Positions 1 through 8,642 of a stretch of 64,000 nt of DNA are shown piece by piece. The first letter of the stretch is position 1. Each line of letters opens with the position of its first letter. The stretch is taken from assembly GCA_028282705.1 (NCBI GenBank), contig JANQHI010000065.1:29819-93818 (forward strand), written 5' to 3'. This stretch comes from Prolixibacteraceae bacterium (GTDB lineage Bacteria; Bacteroidota; Bacteroidia; Bacteroidales; Prolixibacteraceae). The position numbers were made by a program, and so were the translations under genes. Below the pieces are notes generated by a model that worked only from the letters and a program-made list of their open reading frames with translations, was not told the origin of the DNA and made no database searches.

Positions 1-1
1 A

Positions 2-559
2 ACACCATCCAATCTTAATCCACTAAAACCAGAAGATAAAATCAAAAAAGCATTATGTGATTCGTATAATGGTATAATAATGATTGATTCTTTGAAAAAC
101 AATTACAAAAATTTTACATTATATCAAGAGCAGTTTGTAATTAGTTTGGCAAATTTAGCAGCTCTACATCAATTGAATCTACCTATGCAAAGCCTGAAAA
201 ATGATTTAGTTAATTTCTCAACTCATAGCAATTTATATAGTAAATACAGTAAACTATATAATCATGAAAAATATACTGCAGATTGGACAGAAACAATAAA
301 TTCAAGTCCAAATAATAATGATGCGTTGATATCCTCAGAAATAGGTAGTTCAGGATTTCAGCTTAAATTCTACCCTGAAAAGAATGGAGATTATAATGCT
401 TTGGGATTAGTAAAAAAAGGATGGATTGAACATACTATTGAAGGTGCGTTAGAATATCTAGAGCATTTTTTCATTGAAAAGGGATTTGAAGATGATTTTC
501 TTTATGATATGCATCTTTATAATGCTTTAAACTACATGGAGGGTTATTGCAATGATTAA
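2..559 (+). CDS. Hypothetical protein, 5' truncated by the window edge (frame is open from base 2; the ORF track starts at 80)
   Basis: Frame 2 is open from the window start (TPSNLNPLKPEDKIKKALCDSYNGII-MIDSL...) to the stop at 559; overlaps the next ORF. Confidence 0.6.
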   Translation, partial: TPSNLNPLKPEDKIKKALCDSYNGIIMIDSLKNNYKNFTLYQEQFVISLANLAALHQLNLPMQSLKNDLVNFSTHSNLYSKYSKLYNHEKYTADWTETINSSPNNNDALISSEIGSSGFQLKFYPEKNGDYNALGLVKKGWIEHTIEGALEYLEHFFIEKGFEDDFLYDMHLYNALNYMEGYCND

Positions 560-1010
560 AAAAATCAGAATACATGCAATTCTTTTAATATTGGTGTATT
601 CAAATTTCATGATGTTTTCTCTTATTTATAAAAGAGATTTTATAGATAATAGTTTAGGTGCTTTGGCCTATATTATGCTGTTAATTGCTTTAGTTTTCAC
701 AATAAATCTTATAAAGAAAAGAATAATGAGGTGGATAATATTTGTAACTTTATCTTTCTTACCATTATCCTATCTTATTTTTGCAGGTATCAATTATTGG
801 GATTATTCCTCAATCTATTTATTGGAACACGCAGCACCCATAAACGTTCCCTTTTTACCAGATATATTGGCTTCCCACATTGGAAACCAAACCTCAAAAA
901 TCATAATAGTTTATTTACTTTATTTTTTATTACCAATATGTTATTGGTATACATTTTATTTCATCTCAAAAAAAATTGATGCCTATTTTTCTAGGAAAAT
1001 AAACAAATGA
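552..1010 (+). CDS. Small multi-pass membrane protein, hypothetical
   Basis: ORF of 152 aa with several hydrophobic segments; overlaps both neighbours by a few nt. Confidence 0.6.
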   Translation: MIKKIRIHAILLILVYSNFMMFSLIYKRDFIDNSLGALAYIMLLIALVFTINLIKKRIMRWIIFVTLSFLPLSYLIFAGINYWDYSSIYLLEHAAPINVPFLPDILASHIGNQTSKIIIVYLLYFLLPICYWYTFYFISKKIDAYFSRKINK

Positions 1011-1447
1011 AGTCAACAGTGGTAATAAAGAATGTAAATAATTATTTTATAAGAATAGCTTTTATTTTAATTGTTACTATTCTACCAAATTTGAATTGTT
1101 TTTCTCAAAACAAAAATAAGTCAATTTTTATTTTATTTGAGAAGAATATAGATGGCATGTATAAATGGTATACTTATGGTCCAGATAGTTGTTATTATTA
1201 CACAATTAATCCCAAACGACCTATCTTCTGGTATGGATTTAGACCTAAGAAGGATGGTGAAATCATTTCTTTAGAGAATTTTGAAAAGAACATAAAACCA
1301 CAGATGCATAATATTAATTGGATTCGTGATCTCTGCACAAATCATCCAGATTCTTTAACACATAATTCGAATATTACAATTGTAGAAAAATTGAATGATT
1401 CTAATTATAGGTTGGTTCCTTGCATTTTTTTTGAAGCAATTGAATGA
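1007..1447 (+). CDS. Hypothetical exported protein (N-terminal signal-like segment ending ...LNCFSQ)
   Basis: 146 aa ORF; ATGA overlap with the upstream stop; hydrophobic N-terminus. Confidence 0.55.
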   Translation: MKSTVVIKNVNNYFIRIAFILIVTILPNLNCFSQNKNKSIFILFEKNIDGMYKWYTYGPDSCYYYTINPKRPIFWYGFRPKKDGEIISLENFEKNIKPQMHNINWIRDLCTNHPDSLTHNSNITIVEKLNDSNYRLVPCIFFEAIE

Positions 1448-1463
1448 GGCAAATGACTATTTG

Positions 1464-1592
1464 ATGAAAATAATTCTTACTTTGATTATAATAATATTAA
1501 AAACCCTGAATTGTTTTTCTCAAAAGAAAAATAAGTCAATTTTTATTTTATTTGAGAAGAATATTGATGGAATGTATAAATGGCATACTTAA
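1464..1592 (+). pseudogene. Truncated second copy of the 1007..1447 exported protein
   Basis: LNCFSQKKNKSIFILFEKNIDGMYKWHT* against LNCFSQNKNKSIFILFEKNIDGMYKWYTYG in the first copy; stop directly after the shared segment. Confidence 0.65.
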
Positions 1593-2199
1593 AACTTTAT
1601 CTGGAGGTACAAGCCCAGATATTAAGAATTTAAAACTAAATCCTAACTTAACAGCAAAAATATTAGAGTTCTTTGAATTAGACAAAACAGTAAAACTTAC
1701 GTTAGATGTTAGAAATCTTAATAATGATTACATAAATGCAAAAGCAGTAAGTCGTTCAAATAATGAGTACCAAATTATATTCAATTCAATTTACGTAAAA
1801 AATGCTACAGATTTAAGTATTGCGAGAACATTCATACATGAAATCATGCATGTATATTTATATAAGAAATTCGATAGGATGGAAGAAACTGAGTATTCAG
1901 ATCTTTTAAAAATATTAAAACAATCAAAATCTTCTTCAGAAGGATTTATGCATCATTCATATTTTGCAGATAATTTAATTCCTATAATTGCTGACAACTT
2001 ATATGAATGGTGCAGACAGTCAAGTCTTTTTGTAAGTTATGATTATTGTAAAAAAATGGCTTGGAGTGGGCTTGCTGGAATTCCAGAGTTTGAAAACCAT
2101 CCAGATAAATCACAAATAAACAGGATTAATAATAACGAAAAAACAAATAATTATGCTGCAAAAGGTCGTAATTGTAATCAAACTTTTGTTGGTTTTTAA
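1552..2199 (+). CDS. HExxH (zincin-like) metallopeptidase-domain protein fragment, probable orphan toxin-type domain
   Basis: ARTFIHEIMHVYLYKKF contains HExxH; TTG start overlaps the repeat, internal ATG at 1567; family-specific start unclear. Confidence 0.5.
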   Translation: MRRILMECINGILKTLSGGTSPDIKNLKLNPNLTAKILEFFELDKTVKLTLDVRNLNNDYINAKAVSRSNNEYQIIFNSIYVKNATDLSIARTFIHEIMHVYLYKKFDRMEETEYSDLLKILKQSKSSSEGFMHHSYFADNLIPIIADNLYEWCRQSSLFVSYDYCKKMAWSGLAGIPEFENHPDKSQINRINNNEKTNNYAAKGRNCNQTFVGF

Positions 2200-2740
2200 T
2201 TTATCAGCAAGCAGCCAAATGATTGATCCTCCAGATAAAATTCTTGGGGCTTTAAAAGAGGGAATTAAGCTGGGTAATGACAATTCAATTATCTGGTTAT
2301 ATAAAGAACCTCTTTCGGTTAACTGGAATGATGTTTTGACATATCAAATTCTGGAGCAAAACATTTTATATAATGATACCTTTAGTTCTAATAAACCATA
2401 TGAAACACTATCAATAAAAAAAGAGATTGATAGTGAGACATTAAGTTATTTAAGAAAAACGGCAAATCATAATTACATAAAGAAATGGAGAAAAAAACAT
2501 TTAGTTGAGAATTATAAAATATTAAAAAGAAAGGTGAAACTCTCACCACAGAACAACTCAAAAGGTATAAAAAAATATACAAAAATGTCTTTGCCTATTT
2601 TTTCAAAAGATGAACAGCTTGCTATAATACAAATAGATACCTTATGTGGTATAGAATGTGGAGAAGGACAATTATTCATCTTGAAAAAATGTAATACTGA
2701 ATGGGAAATATTATGCTATGTTACTTTATGGATAAGCTAA
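2153..2740 (+). CDS. Hypothetical exported protein, possible immunity partner of the zincin ORF
   Basis: 195 aa ORF with hydrophobic N-terminus (IKLLLVFNLSASSQ); overlaps the HExxH ORF end. Confidence 0.5.
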   Translation: MLQKVVIVIKLLLVFNLSASSQMIDPPDKILGALKEGIKLGNDNSIIWLYKEPLSVNWNDVLTYQILEQNILYNDTFSSNKPYETLSIKKEIDSETLSYLRKTANHNYIKKWRKKHLVENYKILKRKVKLSPQNNSKGIKKYTKMSLPIFSKDEQLAIIQIDTLCGIECGEGQLFILKKCNTEWEILCYVTLWIS

Positions 2741-2757
2741 ACTTTAGGTTAGCTTTA
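2733..2757. terminator. Stem-loop after 2153..2740
   Basis: AAGCTAA-ACTTTAGG-TTAGCTT inverted repeat at the stop codon. Confidence 0.4.
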
Positions 2758-2819
2758 GAATACTTTAACAAGTTTGCTTTTAGAATATTTAAAAGGACAC
2801 TTGTAAATTGATTTTATAA

Positions 2820-3227
2820 ATGAAACAACAATTAAATTGGATTAGTGCTTTTGGAGCAGTATTATTCTTAATATTAGCCTGTTCAAACCCCAAAAACATT
2901 GAAGGCAACTGGGAAGCATTGGATAACCAAAATGAATACTCAGAAGTTTATTTTGAGGAAGGTAATATGAGGATATTTACAGATATTGCAGGGTTTATTC
3001 CCAACCAGAAATATACAATAAATGAGGATTCACTTGTAACTAACATCCTTAGCTATCATATAAAATGGATAAATCTTGATTCAGTGATATTATCATCCAA
3101 CACTACAACCTTCTATCTTAAAAGGATAAAGTCTGGTGTAAAACTGAGTGACTATACTGATGAACAGGAAGAAGATGTGTATAGGAATGATTTTTACAAC
3201 AGGATGAAAAAAAGAAAAGAGATGTAG
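2820..3227 (+). CDS. Hypothetical lipoprotein
   Basis: 135 aa ORF, signal plus lipobox-like LILACS. Confidence 0.6.
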   Translation: MKQQLNWISAFGAVLFLILACSNPKNIEGNWEALDNQNEYSEVYFEEGNMRIFTDIAGFIPNQKYTINEDSLVTNILSYHIKWINLDSVILSSNTTTFYLKRIKSGVKLSDYTDEQEEDVYRNDFYNRMKKRKEM

Positions 3228-3234
3228 CTGCTAT

Positions 3235-3271
3235 TTATTGATCAGGTGACTTTGAGTCACCTGATCAATAA
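3235..3271. terminator. Bidirectional terminator-like hairpin between convergent genes
   Basis: TTATTGATCAGGTGAC-tttga-GTCACCTGATCAATAA, perfect 16-bp arms, overlapping the end of miaA. Confidence 0.75.
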
Positions 3272-4177
3272 AGTTAAAGCCTTTTCCACTTTTTCATCCA
3301 TGGGCATATACCCATCCAGCCAATGGATAATAGTTCCTTGCTTTTCCATCCTCCTGAACCAGGTCATCTGGCGTTTGGCAAACTGATGGATAGCAGTATT
3401 TAACTTTGAGAACATCTCATCATAGCTGATCTCACCCACCACATATTGTGTGAGGAATTTGTATTCCAGCCCATAATAGATCAGGTTTTCAGGTTTGATG
3501 CCAGAGTCAAGCAGCTTTTTTACCTCATCCACCATCCCTTCATTTAGCCTTTGCTGCAAGCGTTCAGTAATCCTCTTCCTGCGTGAAAGCCTGTCAAATT
3601 TAACTCCAACATTCAGGCTTGAAATCTTTGGCATTTGAGTATCAATTTCAGGATTTTTGCTGTAATAATCAGCAATTTCAATAGCCCTTAATGCCCTTTT
3701 TACATTTACTATATCTGTTTTGTTATGCAGTGGGTTTCCATAACTTTCCAGGATAGTGGTCAACTCCTCCAATTCCTTTCCTTGCAAACTTTGCCTAAGT
3801 TCAGCATTTTCAGGAACCTGGATCAGTTTATAGTTTTTTAATATAGCTTCAATGTACATTCCACTTCCACCACAAATTACAGGGAATTTTTCCCTATTTG
3901 CCATGTCTTCAAAAACCTTTAGGAAATCTTGCTGGTATTCATACACATTGTACTGGTAGCCAGCATCCACAATGTCAACCAGGTGGGCTTTTATTTCTTT
4001 CCCATCAACCAAATAATCTTTATAATCTTTGCCTGTACCAATGTCCATACCCCTGTACACCTGGCGTGAATCAGCAGATATTACTTCTCCATTTAAAAGA
4101 GATGCCAGCCTGGCTGCAAAAGCTGTTTTCCCTGATGCTGTTGCACCCAACACAGTTAGTAAATTATATTTTTCCAT
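3257..4177 (-). CDS. miaA: tRNA dimethylallyltransferase
   Basis: P-loop GATASGKTAFA, SADSRQVYRGMDIGTGK, full-length MiaA architecture. Confidence 0.95.
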   Translation of the reverse strand: MEKYNLLTVLGATASGKTAFAARLASLLNGEVISADSRQVYRGMDIGTGKDYKDYLVDGKEIKAHLVDIVDAGYQYNVYEYQQDFLKVFEDMANREKFPVICGGSGMYIEAILKNYKLIQVPENAELRQSLQGKELEELTTILESYGNPLHNKTDIVNVKRALRAIEIADYYSKNPEIDTQMPKISSLNVGVKFDRLSRRKRITERLQQRLNEGMVDEVKKLLDSGIKPENLIYYGLEYKFLTQYVVGEISYDEMFSKLNTAIHQFAKRQMTWFRRMEKQGTIIHWLDGYMPMDEKVEKALTLLIR

Positions 4178-4269
4178 AAGGCTTTTTATTTACTAATTCA
4201 AAAGTATTGTTTTTTACGATAGTTTCACCCTATATAAACTACACCTTGTTTCTTTTTTATATTTGCAAC

Positions 4270-4893
4270 ATGATAAAAGAAGCATGTGTTGAAACCCTAC
4301 AAGAAGCCATATTGGCTGAAAAGAATGGAGCTGACAGGATAGAGCTTTGTTCACATCTTGAATTGGATGGGCTGACACCATCAATGGAGTTAATGGAGCA
4401 AACTTGCACCAAATTATCTATTCCTGTAATGGTTATGATACGCGCACGTGGAGGTAATTTTGTATACGCTGAGGAAGAGGTTAGCCGGATGAAACAAGAA
4501 ATTGAACTGGCAAAAAAAGCTGGTGCTTCAGGGATTGTGTTAGGGCTTTTAACTTCTGATAATAAAATTGATGTACACAATACCAGGATATTGGTTAACC
4601 TTGCTGCCCCTCTACCTGTGACTTTCCATAAAGCCATAGATGAGCTGGCTAACCCTGTGGATGGTGTAAAACAACTGTTAGCAATTGATGGGATTACTCG
4701 CATATTAACTTCAGGTGGGGAAAAAACAGCCAAGCAGGGTGCAAAAAAAATCAGGGAAATGATACAAGTTGCTGGTAAAAGAATTACCATCCTGGTTGCT
4801 GGCAAAATAACTTCTGAAAATATACATGAAATACAAACCTTAACTGGTAGACATGAATTTCATGGGAGAAGGATTGTGGGGGAGTTAACTTAA
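4270..4893 (+). CDS. cutC: Copper homeostasis protein CutC
   Basis: MIKEACVETLQEAILAEKNGADRIELCSHLELDGLTPS; start moved to the internal ATG at 4270. Confidence 0.92.
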   Translation: MIKEACVETLQEAILAEKNGADRIELCSHLELDGLTPSMELMEQTCTKLSIPVMVMIRARGGNFVYAEEEVSRMKQEIELAKKAGASGIVLGLLTSDNKIDVHNTRILVNLAAPLPVTFHKAIDELANPVDGVKQLLAIDGITRILTSGGEKTAKQGAKKIREMIQVAGKRITILVAGKITSENIHEIQTLTGRHEFHGRRIVGELT

Positions 4894-4912
4894 TTACATT
4901 AATTCTTAAAAT

Positions 4913-5995
4913 CTATTTTGACCTCTTAAAAAAGTGTTTTGAATCACCCCACTCATCATAGCCAATTTCACTTCCAGCTATCTCAATTCTTGCTTCCATG
5001 CAGTTTTTACAAAGCTCAGCATCCTCATCCATACATGGTTTGTCATCATACAGCTTATACTCCTTCCTGTAGTCACACGGAGTAAGGTTAGGCATAATTA
5101 CATTTGCCCCAATAGCTAGTGCTTTCTCCCTTCCGGCAGGGTCAATAGCCTGCAAAGCAGTTGCAGCTGCAATATTAATATCAGGCATTAACAACCTGAG
5201 TGTGGCAATCATTCTTAATGTGAGGTCAAACCTGTATTGGCGAGTTTTTAATCCATCTTTATGCTCAAACAAAGGGGTATGCTCATGCTCAATATAGGGC
5301 CCCATTCCACACATGTCTATGTCCATCTCCTTAAAGAACAGCAAGTCATTGGCTAAGTCTTCCATAGTTTGAAAAGGCAAGCCAACCATCACTCCAGTAC
5401 CTACCTGATAGCCAGTTTCCCTTAACAACCTTAAAGCTTCCAGCCTTCTATCAAATGAATGGCGCTCATTTTTAGGATGAATTTTATAGTAGAGGTCCTG
5501 GTTAGAAGATTCAATCCTTAAAAGATACCTGTGTGCACCACTCTCCTTCCAACGCAAATAAGTTTCACGAGATTGTTCCCCACAGCTGAGTGTAATACCC
5601 AGCTCATTATTTGACAGTTGTTTTATTTTCTTTAATAAACCATCCACCCTGTCAACAAATGCAGGAGATGACAACTCCCCTGACTGTAGCACCACAGAAG
5701 CAAAACGGTTTTTCCAGGCAAAAAGGCAGGCATCCAGTATTTCCTCATCAGTAGCTTCATACCTGAATACATACTGGTTGCTTTTCCTGATACCACAATA
5801 CAGGCAGTCTTTTGAACAGATATTTGAAAACTCTACCAATCCACGGAAAAATACCTTTTTACCCACCTCTTTTTCTTTCCTGGTTTGTGATTCCTTAAAT
5901 AGCAAAGTCCTGTCTTCTCCTTCCGCATTTAAAAGCCCAATCAAATCCTCTTTTGAGAATGAATCCTGTGCCAATATTTCCTGTATCTTTTTCAT
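4913..5995 (-). CDS. hydE: [FeFe]-hydrogenase H-cluster radical SAM maturase HydE
   Basis: CSKDCLYCGIRKSN radical SAM motif, HydE-like length and sequence; in the same locus as hydG and hydF. Confidence 0.93.
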   Translation of the reverse strand: MKKIQEILAQDSFSKEDLIGLLNAEGEDRTLLFKESQTRKEKEVGKKVFFRGLVEFSNICSKDCLYCGIRKSNQYVFRYEATDEEILDACLFAWKNRFASVVLQSGELSSPAFVDRVDGLLKKIKQLSNNELGITLSCGEQSRETYLRWKESGAHRYLLRIESSNQDLYYKIHPKNERHSFDRRLEALRLLRETGYQVGTGVMVGLPFQTMEDLANDLLFFKEMDIDMCGMGPYIEHEHTPLFEHKDGLKTRQYRFDLTLRMIATLRLLMPDINIAAATALQAIDPAGREKALAIGANVIMPNLTPCDYRKEYKLYDDKPCMDEDAELCKNCMEARIEIAGSEIGYDEWGDSKHFFKRSK

Positions 5996-6137
5996 GCTGT
6001 GAATATAATAATTTCTAAACCACAGCCATAGCCCCTTTTTATGAAGTATATCAGGAATTCAAATTTTTAATTTTCAACTTCATTCTGCCATGATTTTTTT
6101 GTGTCAGGAAATATAAAAACACGTCTATATTATTATG

Positions 6138-6156
6138 CTCCAATTATAAATTGGAG
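6138..6156. promoter_or_regulatory. Short palindrome upstream of sigZ (possible operator)
   Basis: CTCCAATT-ATA-AATTGGAG, 15 nt upstream of the start codon. Confidence 0.4.
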
Positions 6157-6170
6157 TAATTTTATAAATC

Positions 6171-6725
6171 ATGGATAAAAAAATTAACCATATCTGGATT
6201 GAGCATAGTAATAAACTGCTTTATTTTATCTCTAATCGTGTAAATAGCACACAGGTGGCTGAAGACCTCTTACAGGATGTATTCCTGAAGATACTTTCAA
6301 AAATTGATACCCTTAAAGATGAAGAAAAACTACAAAGTTGGCTATACCAGATTACCAGGAATGTAATTGCTGATTATTATCGTGGAAAAGAAAAAGAAAA
6401 CAAGCTTTCTAAAAACATCCCATTTCAGGAAACTGAAGAAGGAAACCCAAATGCAATGAAAGAAGCTGAAAGCTGGATTGGGTTATATGTAAATGACTTA
6501 CCTGAGACATACAGAGAAGCGGTAATCCTTTCCGAATTAAAGGGGCAATCAATTGGGCAGGTTGCAGAAGAATTAGGCATTAGTTACACCAATGCCAGAG
6601 CCAGGATTTCCAGGGGACGCCAAATGCTAAAAAAGAACCTAACAGACTGTTGCACTTTCCATGTTGATGCTTATGGAAATGTGATTGAATATAAAAAGAA
6701 CCCTCCCCATTGTAAAAATTGTTGA
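6171..6725 (+). CDS. sigZ: RNA polymerase sigma factor SigZ-like (ECF)
   Basis: Sigma-70 regions 2 and 4 (AEDLLQDVFLKIL, GQSIGQVAEELGISYTNARARISRGR), Cys-containing C-terminal tail. Confidence 0.85.
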   Translation: MDKKINHIWIEHSNKLLYFISNRVNSTQVAEDLLQDVFLKILSKIDTLKDEEKLQSWLYQITRNVIADYYRGKEKENKLSKNIPFQETEEGNPNAMKEAESWIGLYVNDLPETYREAVILSELKGQSIGQVAEELGISYTNARARISRGRQMLKKNLTDCCTFHVDAYGNVIEYKKNPPHCKNC

Positions 6726-6781
6726 AAAGTGTATCAACTTCAAAATAATTGCGTCTACCTGTCAAATTTAAACCTAGAAAA

Positions 6782-7585
6782 ATGGAAGATAAAGATAAAA
6801 TCAGGGAAGCAGTAAGAGACAGGTACAGCTTAATTGCAAATTCAAATTCTTCAATATTAACCAGTTGCTGCACTGGAAAATCCACCAATGGTTGTTGCAC
6901 TCCTCAGGAGGATTATGACCACCAATCATTTAAGCTGGGGTACTCAATGGAAGACCTAAAAATAGCACCTGAAGGAGCCAATTTGGGGTTAGGTTGTGGA
7001 AACCCCCATGCTATTACCTCTTTAAAACCAGGTGAAGTAGTTATTGACCTGGGCAGTGGTGCAGGGTTTGATGCCTTCCTGGCAGCAAGGCAGGTTGGAG
7101 AAGAAGGGCTGGTCATGGGTATTGATATGACCCCTGAAATGATAGCTAAAGCCAAAAGAAATGCAAAAAAGATATCTGCAAAGCAAGTTGAATTTCGTTT
7201 AGGGGAAATTGAAAACCTCCCAGTTGCCAATGAGGTTGCAGATGTAATCATTTCCAATTGCGTAATCAACCTTTCACCTGATAAGCCCAAGGTTTTTAAA
7301 GAAGCTTATCGTGTGCTAAAGCACCGGGGGCGTTTGGCAGTTTCTGATATTGTAACCCTGAAAGAACTTCCTGCCCAGTTAAAATCTGACTTAAGCCTTT
7401 ATACTAGTTGTGTTTCAGGAGCTTCCTCAATAAATGAAATAAAAGAAATGTTGAGTGTTGCAGGATTTATTGATATCAAAATAGCACCAAAAACAGAAAG
7501 TAAAAAAATCATCCAGGGATGGGATAAAAATAATTCGTTTGGGGATTACATTATTTCTGCAACCATTGAAGCTGTTAAACCCTGA
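6782..7585 (+). CDS. arsM: Arsenite methyltransferase
   Basis: Cys pair near N-terminus, LGLGCGNPHAITSLKPGEVVIDLGSGAGFDAFLAA, ISNCVINLSPDKPKVFKEAYRVLK. Confidence 0.92.
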   Translation: MEDKDKIREAVRDRYSLIANSNSSILTSCCTGKSTNGCCTPQEDYDHQSFKLGYSMEDLKIAPEGANLGLGCGNPHAITSLKPGEVVIDLGSGAGFDAFLAARQVGEEGLVMGIDMTPEMIAKAKRNAKKISAKQVEFRLGEIENLPVANEVADVIISNCVINLSPDKPKVFKEAYRVLKHRGRLAVSDIVTLKELPAQLKSDLSLYTSCVSGASSINEIKEMLSVAGFIDIKIAPKTESKKIIQGWDKNNSFGDYIISATIEAVKP

Positions 7586-7612
7586 TTGATTTAATAACAG
7601 ATATAAAAGACA

Positions 7613-8074
7613 ATGCCAAAAAAAGACATTATAAAGATTGATAGTAATGAAATACTTAAGGTAGCTGAGTTGCTTCAATCTTTTAATTTGCCTACCCTGG
7701 ACATAGAAATAGCCCCCATTCATTTTTATGAGATAAAAGAAGGTTCTGAGTTAATTGGGGTTGGAGGTATTGAAATATATGGGCAGAATGCCATTTTAAG
7801 GTCATTGGCCATACACAAAGCGTACCACAATAAAGGATATGGCAAACTGGTTACAAGTTTTCTGGAACAAACAGCTCAAAAAAATGGCATTGAAAAACTA
7901 TTCTTACTCACAACTACTGCTGAAATATTTTTCAAAAAAAATGGGTATAAACTTATAGCACGAGACAAATGCCCTCCTGAAATATTATCCAGTGGTGAAT
8001 TTTCAAGGCTTTGCCCTGGCTCAGCCATATTATGGTCAAAAGCTTATGACTTCCAAATAGGCTATATAACATAA
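7613..8074 (+). CDS. GNAT-family N-acetyltransferase, ArsN2-like
   Basis: LRSLAIHKAYHNKGYGKLV acetyl-CoA motif; directly downstream of arsM. Confidence 0.75.
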   Translation: MPKKDIIKIDSNEILKVAELLQSFNLPTLDIEIAPIHFYEIKEGSELIGVGGIEIYGQNAILRSLAIHKAYHNKGYGKLVTSFLEQTAQKNGIEKLFLLTTTAEIFFKKNGYKLIARDKCPPEILSSGEFSRLCPGSAILWSKAYDFQIGYIT

Positions 8075-8253
8075 AATTAGAAGATAATTCTCATACAGTT
8101 TTGGACATTTAACTGTTATTTTTGAGCTTTCATCCTGCAGGAAGGCATTTAAGCTGACTTTAGGGAACTTATTTAAAAGAGCCATCAGGCAAAAATATCC
8201 TATTCTTCCTGGTTGGCTTGTTCCAGCTTATATTCCTGCAAAAATTTTATTAA

Positions 8254-8511
8254 ATGAACGAAAACCAAAAAAGGCTTGGGTTTGTGGGTATTATTGTTGA
8301 TGATAAGGAAAAATATTCAGGTATTGTAAACCAAATCCTGAGTGATTATTCAAGGTTGATCCTTGCCCGCACAGGGCTACCCAATGCAAAAGGAAATTCA
8401 TCTATCATTACACTGGTTATTGATGCAACTACTGATGAATTGGGGCAATTAACTGGAAGGCTGGGAAATATAAAAGGGATATCTGTAAAATCAGGATTAG
8501 CAAAACAATGA
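8254..8511 (+). CDS. Iron-only hydrogenase system regulator, TM1266-like
   Basis: Short ACT/NikR-like protein (RLGFVGIIVDD...ILSDYSRLILARTGLP...GRLGNIKGISVKSGLAK) just upstream of hydG. Confidence 0.85.
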   Translation: MNENQKRLGFVGIIVDDKEKYSGIVNQILSDYSRLILARTGLPNAKGNSSIITLVIDATTDELGQLTGRLGNIKGISVKSGLAKQ

Positions 8512-8642
8512 AGTTGTTCAAAGTTAAAGGAGAATTTCGAGAGTGACATATTGATTATCAGTGGCGAAGCTCTATGAGATCAAGATGTTACTAATAGTCT
8601 TTCAATTTAACTTTTGACAACTTCAATAAAAACCACACCATT

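Noticed and set aside
731-979. 82-aa + strand ORF inside 552..1010
   Set aside because: Nested in an alternate frame of a more plausible membrane-protein ORF.
8108-8301. Open frame ...ELSSCRKAFKLTLGNLFKRAIRQKYPILPGWLVPAYIPAKILLNE... upstream of and overlapping the TM1266-like gene
   Set aside because: No ATG/GTG start with a ribosome site, short, overlaps a confident gene; likely chance.
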